Positions 34,227 through 43,359 of a DNA stretch of 64,000 nucleotides are shown one piece after another. Made by a program: the position numbers and the translations under genes. The stretch's first letter is position 1, and each line of letters begins with the position of its first letter. Below the pieces are notes generated by a model. That model saw only the letters and a program-made list of their open reading frames with translations, was not told the DNA's origin and did no database searches. Source of the stretch: Myxococcus hansupus (lineage in GTDB: Bacteria; Myxococcota; Myxococcia; Myxococcales; Myxococcaceae); contig NZ_CP012109.1 of assembly GCF_000280925.3 (NCBI RefSeq), positions 4,546,501 through 4,610,500 on the forward strand, written 5' to 3'.

Positions 34227-35402
34227 CTACATCGGCCGTTCGGCGTTCAAGAGTTCGCGAAGCTCCCGCTCGTCCAGCGCCCGGCCCTCACGGCTGATGG
34301 CCAGCGCGTTGACCTGGGTCTCCGCGACCTCTACGTGGGCGCCCTTACGCCACTCCGTGGTGTGCACCGCGCCATCCACCAGCTTGCCCACCACCGAGCC
34401 CTCATCCCGGGCCATGACCTCCAGCCAGAGATTCTCGGTGACGGCCTTGCCCTCCGGGTGCGTCTCGAACGGCGCGCGCACCAGGAAGGTCAGCGGCTCC
34501 ATCAAGCCCTTGCGTTGGAAGCGCGCCAGGAACGACGGAAGCAGCCCCTGGGCCTCCTTCCGCATGGCCTGGGTCTGCTCCTCGGGCTCCTTCTCGAAGC
34601 GCTCCCGGTAGGGCGCCAGCAACTCCGTCGTGTTGTGCCGGCCCAGCGGAGACACGACGGTGAGGAAGAGCCCCTCGTGGCCCTCGAAGGTGTCCAGGGG
34701 GACCCCGAGCAGGTTCGTCCGCGCCTCCTCGGACGGCACGAGCATGAACACCTGCCCCTCGCTGGTCCCCACCTGGGTGCGCAGCGTCGGGCCCTGCGCG
34801 AAGGCCAGGTCCGTGCACAGTTCGTGGAGGAAGCTCTCGGCGGCCAGCAGGTCCTTCTCCGCGAGGTGGAAGATCTCCAGATCCCGGGCCCCGAACTTCT
34901 CCATCCCGTGGGAGTGCACCCACAGGGGCGTGTCACCCTCCGTCGCCTCCACGGCGTGAAGGTGGACGTGGTCGCGGATGTCGAAGTCCAACTCCGTGAT
35001 TTCCGCCACGTCGTCGGGCTCGTGGAGCTTGTAGGCCGTGAGGTCCACCAGGATGCCCTGCACGTGCTCCAGCAGCGTGCGCACCGCCCAGAGCGCCTCG
35101 AAGACGGGCAGCGTGGGCTGGTCGCCTCCGGGCTCCACGGACAGATGGTAGAAGACCTGGGCGCGTCCCAGCCGATCGAAAGCTTCCGGACTGCCGCTGT
35201 AGACCTCCTTGCGGAAGCGCGGCAGGCCCTCGGTCCCTCGCGTCACGCGGACCAGGACCTCGGAGCCATCCGCCCGCAGCGTGAAGCCCTCACCATCCGC
35301 GTCCGGCGTGAAGTCCACGTCGTCGTTCGCGAAGGAACCCCGCAAGGCGTCGAGCGGCACCGGACCGTCCTGCTCCGTTGCCAGCAGGTAGACCTCTTTC
35401 AC
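34227..35402 (-). CDS. Conserved protein with C-terminal DUF2314-like region
   Basis: 391 residues, acidic, no signal or membrane segment. The C-terminal 90 residues (LWLEVMARDEGSVVGKLVD, then HVEVAETQVNALAI) resemble DUF2314. The rest has no motif I recognise. GTG 35402 overlaps the stop of the nucleoside kinase gene (GTGA), so the two are coupled; the FHA gene follows after 56 bases, making a likely three-gene operon. Function unknown. Confidence 0.65.
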   Translation of the reverse strand: MKEVYLLATEQDGPVPLDALRGSFANDDVDFTPDADGEGFTLRADGSEVLVRVTRGTEGLPRFRKEVYSGSPEAFDRLGRAQVFYHLSVEPGGDQPTLPVFEALWAVRTLLEHVQGILVDLTAYKLHEPDDVAEITELDFDIRDHVHLHAVEATEGDTPLWVHSHGMEKFGARDLEIFHLAEKDLLAAESFLHELCTDLAFAQGPTLRTQVGTSEGQVFMLVPSEEARTNLLGVPLDTFEGHEGLFLTVVSPLGRHNTTELLAPYRERFEKEPEEQTQAMRKEAQGLLPSFLARFQRKGLMEPLTFLVRAPFETHPEGKAVTENLWLEVMARDEGSVVGKLVDGAVHTTEWRKGAHVEVAETQVNALAISREGRALDERELRELLNAERPM

Positions 35403-36013
35403 AGGTGCTTCTCGATCTGCCGGAAGAGGTCCACGCGGTCCACCAGGTTGGTCAGGTAGTCGAGCTTGTCGGTGGGCAGCACCAGCACCGGCGACAGCTT
35501 GTAGCCCTCGAACCACTCCTCGTAGAGGGCGTTGAGGCGCTGGAGGTAGCGGGTGGGGATGTCCTTCTCCATGGCCCGGCCACGGATGCGGATGCGCTCA
35601 CGAATCGTCTGAACCGGGCAGCGGAGGTAGATCATCAGGTCGGGGGGCCGCAGCGACTCCGAAATCGTCTCGTACAACTCCCAGTACGTCTTCCAGTCGC
35701 GCTTGTCGATGAGCCGCTGGCGGTGGAGGTTCTTGGCGAAGATCTCCGCGTCCTCGTACAGCGTCCGGTCCTGGAGCACCGTTCCAGCCGTGCGCTCCAG
35801 CTCCCGATGCAGGCGGAACTTGTGCGTCAGGAAGAAGAGCTGCGAGCGGAACGCCCACGTCTTCATGTCCTTGTAGAAGTCCGCCAGATACGGGTTCTGG
35901 TCGTTCGGTTCGAAGGAGGGCGTCAACCCGTACTTCCGGCAAAGGAAGGACGTCAGCTCCGTCTTACCGGCGCCGATGTTGCCCGCGATGGCGATGAACT
36001 TTTTCCTGGCCAC
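35399..36013 (-). CDS. Deoxynucleoside kinase family protein
   Basis: 204 residues. P-loop GNIGAGKTEL near the N-terminus, the substrate region FRSQLFFLTHKFRLHRE, the DRS-like motif VLQDRTLYEDAEIF, and the Arg-rich lid RIRIRGRAMEKDIP. This is the dCK/dGK family, which phosphorylates deoxynucleosides for DNA-precursor salvage; which base is preferred is not clear. Start GTG 36013 gives the normal N-terminus just before the P-loop. Upstream is a 235-base divergent gap to the acyltransferase gene. First gene of the probable operon with the DUF2314 and FHA genes. Confidence 0.85.
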   Translation of the reverse strand: MARKKFIAIAGNIGAGKTELTSFLCRKYGLTPSFEPNDQNPYLADFYKDMKTWAFRSQLFFLTHKFRLHRELERTAGTVLQDRTLYEDAEIFAKNLHRQRLIDKRDWKTYWELYETISESLRPPDLMIYLRCPVQTIRERIRIRGRAMEKDIPTRYLQRLNALYEEWFEGYKLSPVLVLPTDKLDYLTNLVDRVDLFRQIEKHL

Positions 36014-36248
36014 ACCAACCCTGCTTGTAACCCCGCCGAGCGGCGCGCACCAGAAACAACGTGTAGGTAGGACGTGGTAGAAGAAGTGCATGCCCCCCCG
36101 TCGTCCCGTTCAACGCCTGACAGGTGCCGCCGTCCTCCCGTTGAGGAATGGCCGCCTGGCAGCATGGACAGGGAGCCGCAGGCGGCACGCCCGTGGGCCC
36201 GGGCACCTTCCGGCCCTGAACATCGGCCCCCAGGAGGCGGGCTGAGGG

Positions 36249-37039
36249 ATGCGCAAGATCTTCTGCATGTTGGTGGCTGGCGTCTGGACGGCGGTCTGCT
36301 TCCCCTCGTCACGCTGTCGTTGCTGTCGTTCACCCCATCCATCATGAACTGGGTTCCCCGCCGGTTGTGGTCGCCCGTGCTGCTGTGGGCTGGCGGCGGG
36401 AAGCTGGAGGTCATCGGCCAGGAGAACGCCGACCCGAAGCGGCCCACCATCTATGTGGCCAACCACCAGTCCACCATCGACATCCCGGCGCACTTCATGG
36501 CCGTGCCCGTCCCCTTCCGCTACGTCGCGAAGTCACAGCTCAAGTGGGTGCCCATCATCGGCTGGTACCTGTGGATCGCGGGCCACGTCTTCATCAACCG
36601 GACCAACCGGCGGAAGGCCATCGCCTCCCTGGACGAGGCCGCGAGGAAGATTCGCGCGGGCACCAGCATCTTCCTGTACCCGGAGGGCACGCGCTCCGAG
36701 GACGGCAGCATCCTCCCCTTCAAGAAGGGCCCCTTCGCCCTGGCGCTGAAGGCCCGCGTCCCCATCTGCCCCGTCACCATCGAGGGCTCGGGGAACCTGA
36801 TGCCCAAGTCCACCTGGAACATCACCCCGGGCACCATCCGGGTGAAAATCGGCAAGCCCATCGACACCACCGCGTTCGCGGAGAACGACCGCGAGGGGCT
36901 CGCCCGAGCCGTCCGCGCCGTCATCATCGCCGACAGCCTGGCCCTGGGAGGCAAGGGCGGCGACCCGGATGACGCCGTGGCGGCCGCGGGCGAAGAGGGC
37001 GTCAGCGATGCCCGCAAGCAGGCCCTCCCCCTTCCCTGA
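36249..37039 (+). CDS. plsC: 1-acyl-glycerol-3-phosphate acyltransferase, probable frameshift near the N-terminus
   Basis: Transfers an acyl chain to lysophosphatidic acid at the inner membrane. Catalytic motif NHQSTID (HX4D), then FINRTNRRKA, the FLYPEGTRS block and a late CPVTIEGSG. The annotated span joins two frames. From ATG 36249 the frame reads MRKIFCMLVAGVWTAVCFP, a good first membrane helix; after the C run at 36302-36305 the natural continuation LVTLSLLSFTPSIMNWVPRR is in another frame. One base appears missing there, so it is a true frameshift or an error. If the frame break is real, translation could begin at ATG 36344, losing the helix. The 3' part to 37039 is intact. Confidence 0.75.
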
Positions 37040-37052
37040 GACACGCATCGAG

Positions 37053-38432
37053 ATGACGCTCCGCCTCCTCCGTTCCCGTCCCTGGATTCGCGCCGCCGTC
37101 CTCGGCGCGGGCCTTCTGGCTGGCTGCAGCCACACCCCTTCGGCCTCCACGAGCGCCCGCCCCACCGACCCGCGCTCGCAGGCACGGGCGTACCTGGACG
37201 CGCACCAGCCCTCGAAGGCCCTGGGGCTGCTGACGGAGCTGCACCGCCAGTCACCGGACGACCTGGACGTGGCGCGCCTGCTCACCGAAGCGCACGTGAA
37301 GGCGGGCCAGACGGACGCGTGGATCGCCGAGCTCCAGAAGCGCATCGCCGCGGGTGAGCGCGCGGTCGACCAGTACATGCTGGGGCTCGCCCTGTTCTCC
37401 CGCGCTCGCGACGCGGGCGCCCCCACCGTCGCTGCCTTCGAGCGCGCCACGGCCCTGGCGCCGGACACCGCCGAGTTCCATTACCGCTTGGGGCTGGCGC
37501 TGCTGGAGTCGGAGCAATACGCGGAGGCGCTTCTTCCCCTGAAGCAGGCCACCGCGCTCGCGCCGGAGCGCACCGCGTGGCGACTGCCGTTGGCCAAGGC
37601 CCTGCACCGCACGGGAGACGCGCCAGGCGCGGTGGAGGCCCTGGGCGCGGTGGTGCGGGGCCAGCCCACGCCCGCGGAGGTCGCCACGGCGCGGGCGCTG
37701 ATGGAGCAGGCCGCGGACCCCTTCTCGGGCTTTCCCAAGGCCGCGGAGGCCAAGCTCGAAGAGGGCATGCGCTTCCTGAAGGACCTGGATGCGCCCCAGC
37801 ACGCCATCCTCTCCTTCGAGGAGATCCTGCTCGACTACCCGGATGTGGCGGTGGTGCATGCGCTGCTGGGCCTGGCCTATCAGCGCCTCGACGACGCCGG
37901 CCGCGCCGTGGACGAGTTCAAGCAGGCCATCGAGCGCGCCCCGAGCGACGGAAAGAACCACTTCTACCTGGGCGAGCTCTACCTGGCCCGCCAGCGGCCC
38001 GACGCAGCCCGTGCTTCGTTCGAGAAGGCCGTCGCGCTTCACCCCCTGCTCGAGACGGCGTGGTTCCACCTGGGCGACCTGCACCTGGAACGACGGGACC
38101 TCCGGGCCGCGCGCGAGGCGTTCCTCGTGGCCACGTCCCTGGCACCCGACGCGGTGGCCATGCGCGGCAAGCTGGCGCTCGTGTACCAACTGGAAGGTGA
38201 CTTCGCCGGCGCCGAGCGCGAGCTGCGGCGCGTGGTCGAAAAGGACCCGGACAACATGGAGTTCAGCCTGCGGTTGGGGCTGCTCTTCACCGAGCAAGCG
38301 CTGAAGGCCTCGCGGCCCGAAGCACGGAAGACGGCCTCCTCTGAAGCGGAGCGCTGGCTGCTGAAGGTGCTGGAGACCCAGCCCGAGAACGCGGTGGCGT
38401 CGCGCGCGCTTCAGCAACTCAAGGCGCAGTAG
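37053..38432 (+). CDS. TPR-repeat lipoprotein
   Basis: 459 residues. The N-terminus is a lipoprotein signal (AAVLGAGLLAGC, Cys25 acylated). After it come about ten TPR units across residues 40-455, for example AEFHYRLGLALLESEQYAEA, KNHFYLGELYLARQRPDAAR and TAWFHLGDLHLERRDLRAAR. TPR proteins mediate protein contacts. ATG 37053 fits the signal peptide; an upstream in-frame ATG (37008) would lengthen it. It begins 13 bases after plsC and is probably co-transcribed. A downstream membrane-protein gene starts 36 bases later. Confidence 0.8.
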   Translation: MTLRLLRSRPWIRAAVLGAGLLAGCSHTPSASTSARPTDPRSQARAYLDAHQPSKALGLLTELHRQSPDDLDVARLLTEAHVKAGQTDAWIAELQKRIAAGERAVDQYMLGLALFSRARDAGAPTVAAFERATALAPDTAEFHYRLGLALLESEQYAEALLPLKQATALAPERTAWRLPLAKALHRTGDAPGAVEALGAVVRGQPTPAEVATARALMEQAADPFSGFPKAAEAKLEEGMRFLKDLDAPQHAILSFEEILLDYPDVAVVHALLGLAYQRLDDAGRAVDEFKQAIERAPSDGKNHFYLGELYLARQRPDAARASFEKAVALHPLLETAWFHLGDLHLERRDLRAAREAFLVATSLAPDAVAMRGKLALVYQLEGDFAGAERELRRVVEKDPDNMEFSLRLGLLFTEQALKASRPEARKTASSEAERWLLKVLETQPENAVASRALQQLKAQ

Positions 38433-38468
38433 CCATCCACGGGCCCTGCCCTCTACACTCGCTGCCCG

Positions 38469-39152
38469 ATGAGCGACGGTCGCAAGCCCTCACCTCCCGG
38501 TACGCAGCCTCCCAAGGCCGCGTCTCCGTCCGGCTCCCAGCCCCGCACGCCGACGAACCCGGGCATGCCGCGCGCGCCGAGCGGCACCAACCTTCGGGTG
38601 ATGTCCGCCGCGCGCGCCGCGCCGCTCCAGAAGGAGAAGCCGGAAGGCCCCCTCGGGAAGCGGCTCGCCGGTGACGCCTCCAACTACTTCCTCAATGGGC
38701 TGGCCATCCTCAAGGAGATGGTCGCGGACTTCCGTCAGCGCGACCGCTTCTTCAAGTACAAGGCCTCCATCGTCGCGGGCTGGCTGGTGATGACGGCCGC
38801 GAGCCTCGCCATTGCCTGTCCTGGCAGCAGCGTCCGCCGCGGGGAGATGGACGCGCGCCTGGTGCTCAGCGACAAGCTGGACCGGCCCTCCCTCACCATC
38901 TGGAACGAGAGCAAGGCGCCCTGGTACGACGTCACCCTCACCGTCAACGGCCAGTACCAGGCGGCGGTGCCGTCGGTGGCGCCCGGGGAGTTCATCACCA
39001 TCACCCCCAAGCAGCTCATGGGCTCCAGCGGCGCCGCGCCGGCGGACCTGCGCTTCCAGTCGCTGCAGATGCGCAGCCGTGATGACAGCGCGGACCTGAC
39101 GGAGGACCTCAATCAGGCCTGGGAGCGCATCCGGCAGACGCCGCGTCGGTAG
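38469..39152 (+). CDS. Conserved protein with one membrane segment
   Basis: 227 residues. The first 55 are Pro/Ser/Ala-rich and probably disordered. Residues 60-95 are helical and basic. A single membrane segment follows at about 100-118 (IVAGWLVMTAASLAIACP). The C-terminal 100 residues have beta-strand character (ARLVLSDKLDRPSLTIWNES, WYDVTLTVNGQYQAAVP) and are probably periplasmic. I recognise no family. It ends 100 bases before rplQ, which converges with it, with a terminator in between. Confidence 0.6.
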   Translation: MSDGRKPSPPGTQPPKAASPSGSQPRTPTNPGMPRAPSGTNLRVMSAARAAPLQKEKPEGPLGKRLAGDASNYFLNGLAILKEMVADFRQRDRFFKYKASIVAGWLVMTAASLAIACPGSSVRRGEMDARLVLSDKLDRPSLTIWNESKAPWYDVTLTVNGQYQAAVPSVAPGEFITITPKQLMGSSGAAPADLRFQSLQMRSRDDSADLTEDLNQAWERIRQTPRR

Positions 39153-39170
39153 CAGGCCCCGGAAACACGA

Positions 39171-39200
39171 AGGGCGCCCTTCCTTTCGGAAGCGCGCCCT
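39171..39200. terminator. Bidirectional terminator at the end of the ribosomal cluster
   Basis: Stem AGGGCGC/GCGCCCT with an inner TTCC/GGAA stem and TTTC loop, between convergent stops at 39152 and 39253. It would end the rplQ transcript and the membrane-protein transcript. Confidence 0.65.
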
Positions 39201-39252
39201 CGCGTTGCTCCCAGCCCCACCTCACGATGGGACCAGGGATGCCGGCCGCGAA

Positions 39253-39672
39253 CTACTCGGCCTTCGTCTCGGCCTCGGGCTCAGCGGCCTCGGCGTCGAC
39301 AGGAGCGACCTTCTCAGGCCGGTCCACGAGCTCCAGGAGGGCCATCTCCGCGGCGTCACCGCGGCGGAAGCCGAGCCGGATGATGCGCGTGTAGCCACCG
39401 GGACGGCTGGCGTAACGGTCCTTGTACTCGCTGAACACCTTCTGCAGCACCTCGCGGTCCTTCACCGTCCGGGCCGCCAGGCGAACGTTGGCGAGGCCGC
39501 CACGCTTGCCCAGGGTGATGATCCGCTCCGCGATCTTCCGGGCCTCCTTGGCCTTGGGAAGCGTGGTGCGGATGGCCTGGTGCTCCAGCAGCGAAGTCAC
39601 CATGTTGTTCAGCATCGCGAGACGGTGGCTCGTGGTGCGGTGCAGCTTCCTCTGTCCAACCTTGTGGCGCAT
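39253..39672 (-). CDS. rplQ: 50S ribosomal protein L17
   Basis: 139 residues. L17 binds 23S rRNA near the peptide exit tunnel. The family start [17 protein letters not shown] is exact and [20 protein letters not shown] follows. About 25 acidic, Ala-rich residues at the C-terminus ([17 protein letters not shown]) extend beyond the common core. It is the last gene of the alpha operon, 164 bases after rpoA. Confidence 0.97.
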   Translation of the reverse strand: MRHKVGQRKLHRTTSHRLAMLNNMVTSLLEHQAIRTTLPKAKEARKIAERIITLGKRGGLANVRLAARTVKDREVLQKVFSEYKDRYASRPGGYTRIIRLGFRRGDAAEMALLELVDRPEKVAPVDAEAAEPEAETKAE

Positions 39673-39836
39673 CGTCGTGCTCCAACACTCCGGCCGTATC
39701 AGGTACCGGGTGGGATGGGCGGACCCGGCACGGGGCCCGCCACTGTCATTCGGGCCGGAAGACGTCCCAGCCCCCTCCCCTCGCGCCGCTGACCGCCGTG
39801 CCCGCGGACGCGTGAGGAGGTGCTACGTGAACCCTA

Positions 39837-40859
39837 CTACGCCTTCGGCGCGGCGGGAGCCGGCGCCTGCTTCGGCGGCCAGTTCTCCAGCTTCATGCCC
39901 AGCGACAGGCCCATCTCCGCGAGGATCTCCTTGATCTCCTTCAGAGACTTGCGGCCGAAGTTCTTCGTCTTGAGCATCTCGGCCTCGGTGCGCTGCACGA
40001 GGTCGCCGATGGACTTGATGTTCGCCTGCTGCAGGCAGTTCGCCGAGCGGACCGACAGCTCGAGCTCATCCACCGAGCGGAACAGGTTCTCGTTGAGCTT
40101 CGCCTCTTCCTTCGGCGCCTCGGCGACGACGGGCTCCTCCGTCTCGTCGAAGTTCACGAAGACGGTGAGCTGCTCCTTGATGATCTTCGCCGCGTACGCC
40201 ACCGCGTCCTGAGGGGACACGGAGCCGTCCGTCCAGACCTCGAGCGACAGCTTGTCGAAGTCCGTGACCTGACCCACGCGCGCGTTGGTGACCTGGTAGT
40301 TCACCTTGCGGATGGGCGAGAACAGCGAGTCGATGGGAATGGTGCCAATGGGCGCGCCCGCGACCTTGTTCACATTCGCCGGGGTGTAGCCACGGCCGCG
40401 GCGGCACGTCAGCTCCATCCGGAGCTTGCCACCCTCGGAGATGGTGCAGATGTGGTGGCCGGGGTTGAGGATCTCGGTGTCCGGGTCGGTGATGATGTCA
40501 CCGGCCTTGACCTCCTTGGGGCCCTCCGCCTCGATGCGCAGCGTCTTGGTCTCGTTCGTGTGCATCCGAAGGAGGACTTCCTTCAGGTTCAGCACGACGT
40601 CCGTGACGTCCTCGGACACTTCGGGGATGGTCGTGAACTCGTGGTCCACGCCCTCGATCTTCACGGAGGTGATGGCGGCGCCCTGCAGCGACGACAGCAG
40701 CACCCGGCGGAGCGAGTTGCCCAGCGTCGTGCCGAAACCGCGCTCGAGCGGCTCCGCGACGAACTTGCCGTAGGTGGGGGTCGCGCTGTCCTGGTCGACC
40801 TCCATGCGGCGGGGCTTGATCAGGTCACGCCAGTTCTTCGCAACGAACGTATCTGCCAT
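39837..40859 (-). CDS. rpoA: RNA polymerase subunit alpha
   Basis: 340 residues. The N-terminal domain (about 1-235; [20 protein letters not shown]) dimerises and holds beta and beta-prime. The C-terminal domain (about 255-325; [34 protein letters not shown]) binds UP elements and activators. Start ATG 40859. It follows rpsD across a 143-base gap that holds a strong hairpin, so rpoA expression may be partly uncoupled from rpsD. Confidence 0.98.
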   Translation of the reverse strand: MADTFVAKNWRDLIKPRRMEVDQDSATPTYGKFVAEPLERGFGTTLGNSLRRVLLSSLQGAAITSVKIEGVDHEFTTIPEVSEDVTDVVLNLKEVLLRMHTNETKTLRIEAEGPKEVKAGDIITDPDTEILNPGHHICTISEGGKLRMELTCRRGRGYTPANVNKVAGAPIGTIPIDSLFSPIRKVNYQVTNARVGQVTDFDKLSLEVWTDGSVSPQDAVAYAAKIIKEQLTVFVNFDETEEPVVAEAPKEEAKLNENLFRSVDELELSVRSANCLQQANIKSIGDLVQRTEAEMLKTKNFGRKSLKEIKEILAEMGLSLGMKLENWPPKQAPAPAAPKA

Positions 40860-40953
40860 GATGGACTGCTCCTGAAAGCGTGCCGCACCACCGACTTACC
40901 CACCGGCCTGGCGGGAGGATGCACACGCGAAGACTGCGCCTGCTTCAAAGCAA

Positions 40954-40982
40954 GACGCCCCGGCCTCTTCGGCCAGGGCGTC
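40954..40982 (-). terminator. Terminator-like hairpin between rpsD and rpoA
   Basis: Stem GACGCCC/GGGCGTC with an inner GGCC/GGCC and loop TCTTC, 20 bases after the rpsD stop, followed on the minus strand by TTGCTTTG. It is a probable attenuator inside the alpha operon. Confidence 0.6.
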
Positions 40983-41002
40983 CACTGCGACATCCGGAGC
41001 GC

Positions 41003-41629
41003 TTACTTCGAGTAGAGCTCGACGATGAGCTGCTCGGAGATGGGCATCGTCAGGTCCTCACGGTTCGGAACCGTGGTGACCGTGCCCTTGAAGGACTTCT
41101 TGTCCAGGGAGATCCACTGCGGAACGCCACGGCGGTCCACCGTCTCCAGGGCCTCCGAGATGCGGAGGACCTTGCGGCTCTTCTCCACGACCTCGACGGC
41201 GCTGCCCGGCTTCACGGCGAACGAAGGGATGTTCACCTTGCGGCCGTTGACCTGGAAGTGACCGTGACGCACCAGCTGGCGCGCCTCGTTGCGCGTGTCC
41301 GCGAATCCCATGCGGAACACCACGTTGTCCAGGCGGAGCTCCAACTGCTGCAGGAGGTTCTCACCCGTCTTGCCCTTGGCAGCGGACGCGCGGTGGTAGT
41401 AGCCGCGGAACTGGTTCTCCAGCAGGCCGTACATGCGCTTGACCTTCTGCTTCTCGCGCAGCTGCACGCCGTAGCCGGAGAACTTCACGCGGCCCTGGCC
41501 GTGCTGACCCGGAGGATAGGGGCGGCGCTCAATGGCGCACTTGTCCGTGTAGCAACGGTCGCCCTTGAGGTACATCTTCAGGTTTTCGCGCCGGCAGATG
41601 CGGCAGGCGCTGGCAGTGTAACGAGCCAT
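41003..41629 (-). CDS. rpsD: 30S ribosomal protein S4, zinc-binding form
   Basis: 208 residues. S4 starts assembly of the 30S body. The N-terminus carries Cys9, Cys12, Cys26 and Cys31 (CRIC ... CYTDKC), the zinc-binding (C+) type. The S4 RNA-binding domain follows ([35 protein letters not shown]). In E. coli S4 represses its operon; whether it does here is not visible. It follows rpsK by 67 bases. Confidence 0.97.
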   Translation of the reverse strand: MARYTASACRICRRENLKMYLKGDRCYTDKCAIERRPYPPGQHGQGRVKFSGYGVQLREKQKVKRMYGLLENQFRGYYHRASAAKGKTGENLLQQLELRLDNVVFRMGFADTRNEARQLVRHGHFQVNGRKVNIPSFAVKPGSAVEVVEKSRKVLRISEALETVDRRGVPQWISLDKKSFKGTVTTVPNREDLTMPISEQLIVELYSK

Positions 41630-41696
41630 GGGAGGTCCTTAGGTGATCTGGAGCATCCCCAACGCCAGAGGCGCCGGGGATGCCCGAAGAAGAGGG

Positions 41697-42131
41697 TTAG
41701 ACGCGGCGACGCTTGGGCTGACGGCAGCCGTTGTGCGGGATGGGCGTCACGTCGCGGATGAGGTTGATCTTCAGACCGGCGGCGGCCAGCGCGCGCAGCG
41801 CGGACTCACGGCCAGCGCCCGGGCCCTTCACGAACACGGACACGTTCTTCAGACCGTGCTCCATCGCCTTCGCCGCGGCGTCGCCAGCGGCCACCTGCGC
41901 CGCGAACGGGGTGGACTTGCGGCTTCCCTTGAAGCCACGCGCCCCGGCGGACGACCAGGAGATCACGTTCCCGGACACGTCCGTGATCGTGATGATGGTG
42001 TTGTTGAACGTGGACTGGATGTGGACCACGCCATTGAGGATGTTCTTCTTGCCCTTGCGCTTGGACTTCTTGGCGGCAGGGGCCTCGCCCTCGGCGCCCG
42101 TGGACGCCGCAGTGTTGATCTCGTCAGCCAT
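41697..42131 (-). CDS. rpsK: 30S ribosomal protein S11
   Basis: 144 residues. S11 lies on the platform and contacts the mRNA Shine-Dalgarno helix. Core signatures are [38 protein letters not shown] and [18 protein letters not shown] at the end. The first 25 residues are an Ala/Lys extension. Its Shine-Dalgarno AGGAG lies in a small hairpin, with a copy of the 16S 3'-end sequence just before it (see the separate entry). Confidence 0.97.
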   Translation of the reverse strand: MADEINTAASTGAEGEAPAAKKSKRKGKKNILNGVVHIQSTFNNTIITITDVSGNVISWSSAGARGFKGSRKSTPFAAQVAAGDAAAKAMEHGLKNVSVFVKGPGAGRESALRALAAAGLKINLIRDVTPIPHNGCRQPKRRRV

Positions 42132-42142
42132 GTGGATTGCTG

Positions 42143-42161
42143 CTCCTGAGAGGAGGTGATC
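42143..42161 (-). promoter_or_regulatory. SD-sequestering hairpin and anti-SD-like sequence before rpsK
   Basis: On the minus strand the leader reads GATCACCTCCT (42161-42151), the same as the 3' end of 16S rRNA, then CTC, then AGGAG (42147-42143), the likely rpsK Shine-Dalgarno. CTCCT and AGGAG can pair in a five-base hairpin, hiding the ribosome-binding site. Confidence 0.4.
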
Positions 42162-42193
42162 GACGCCGGCACCCTACGGCACCGGCGCTGCGA

Positions 42194-42574
42194 CTACCGA
42201 CCGGTGGCCGGCTTCGCCCGGACGATGCCCCGCTTCGGACCCTTGCGGGTACGCGCGTTGGTGTGGGTCCGCTGGCCGCGAACAGGCAGGCCCTTACGGT
42301 GACGGAGGCCCCGGTAGCAACCCAGGTCCATCAGCCGCTTGATGTTCATGGTGACTTCGCGCCGGAGGTCACCCTCCACCTTGTAGCTGGCCTCGATGAT
42401 CTCGCGGATCTTGCGGGCCTGCTCCTCGGTGAGGTCCTTGGTCCGGGTCGTGGGATCGATGCCCGCCGCGGCAATGATGTCTTGCGCGGACTTGTTGCCG
42501 ATCCCGTAGATGTACTGGAGCGAGATCACCGCGCGCTTGTTGGGCGGCAGATCGATGCCGGCGATACGAGCCAT
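42194..42574 (-). CDS. rpsM: 30S ribosomal protein S13
   Basis: 126 residues. S13 sits on the 30S head and contacts the P-site t[22 protein letters not shown] at the start and [20 protein letters not shown] near the end are diagnostic; the frame is open upstream but unconserved. A basic C-terminal tail ([13 protein letters not shown]) is normal. First gene after rpmJ. Confidence 0.97.
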   Translation of the reverse strand: MARIAGIDLPPNKRAVISLQYIYGIGNKSAQDIIAAAGIDPTTRTKDLTEEQARKIREIIEASYKVEGDLRREVTMNIKRLMDLGCYRGLRHRKGLPVRGQRTHTNARTRKGPKRGIVRAKPATGR

Positions 42575-42627
42575 CTTCGGTCTTCCTTCTTGGTGGAGTT
42601 GGTCTGAAGCCAACGGCCTTGTGGCCG

Positions 42628-42744
42628 TTAGCCCTGGCGCTGCTTGTGCCGGGGGTTGGAGGCGCAAATCACGCGCACGATACCCTTACGGCGAACAACC
42701 TTGCACTTGTCGCAGATCTTCTTGACGGACGCCCGAACCTTCAT
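42628..42744 (-). CDS. rpmJ: 50S ribosomal protein L36
   Basis: 38 residues, read directly from the strand: [20 protein letters not shown] followed by a Cys and His zinc site (CASNPRH) and KQRQG. It is the zinc-binding (C+) type of L36, the smallest ribosomal protein. The position between infA and rpsM is the usual one. A start ATG at 42744 and TAA at 42628-42630. Confidence 0.95.
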   Translation of the reverse strand: MKVRASVKKICDKCKVVRRKGIVRVICASNPRHKQRQG

Positions 42745-42814
42745 TGGAGCGAACTTCCTTCCTCAGCTAAAGAAAAGCCCAGCGGGGTTCCCGCCATTCC
42801 CAGGCGGGCCCCTA

Positions 42815-43033
42815 CTACTTTGCCCGGTACGTGATCCGTCCGCGCGTCAGGTCGTACGGCGACAGCTCGACCTTCACCTTGTCACCCGGGAGGATGCGGA
42901 TGAAGTGCATCCTCATCTTGCCCGAGATGTGCGCGAGAACCTTGTGGCCGTTGTCCAGCACCACGCGGAACATCGCGTTCGGGAGGGGCTCCATCACCGT
43001 CCCCTCGACTTCGATGGAATCATCCTTCGGCAA
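42815..43033 (-). CDS. infA: Translation initiation factor IF-1
   Basis: 72 residues, one S1-like OB fold that occupies the A site during initiation ([36 protein letters not shown]). The start codon is TTG at 43033: the codon order TTG-CCG-AAG-GAT-GAT matches the family MxKDD start and AGAGAG lies eight bases upstream; no ATG is available in place. A 326-base gap separates it from adk. Confidence 0.96.
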   Translation of the reverse strand: MPKDDSIEVEGTVMEPLPNAMFRVVLDNGHKVLAHISGKMRMHFIRILPGDKVKVELSPYDLTRGRITYRAK

Positions 43034-43359
43034 GCGTCAAACTCTCTTCCCGGACCACGAACCTCTTGGAAGCGCGGCGAAGTAGCACTTTGGTCCGCAA
43101 GTGGCAAGCGTCGCGCGACAGCAAAACTTGGATTCCTACCAACCCCACATAACGGCGGGCTATTTCACCCGCAGTCACAGCATTTTCAAGCCTGTCCCTG
43201 ACGTCGAGCGTACTGCCTCCACGCCCCAGGTGCTGGCCGCGGGGTGAACCTGTATCCTACCCCGTCAGGAGTCCAGGAGACCCTGAGGGCGAGCTCCAGG
43301 CGTCTTCTGGGGGAGCCAGGGGACCAGCCCCGGAAGCCCCGGCCCCCTGCCAGCCAGGA
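43034..43359. other. 326-base gap between adk and infA
   Basis: No gene is supported. In many bacteria map (methionine aminopeptidase) is here; nothing of it is visible. A weak minus-strand promoter candidate is TTGCCA-N17-TACTTC (43107-43079), 46 bases before infA. There is also a small GCGGG/CCCGC inverted repeat near 43157-43174, and a G/C-run-rich stretch next to the adk stop (43300-43350). Confidence 0.4.

Noticed and set aside
37008-37052. An earlier start for the TPR lipoprotein
   Set aside because: The ATG at 37008 would put 15 extra residues before the lipoprotein signal; ATG 37053 gives a normal signal peptide.
42151-42161. A fragment of 16S rRNA
   Set aside because: Only 11 bases match the 3' end; there is no other rRNA sequence nearby.
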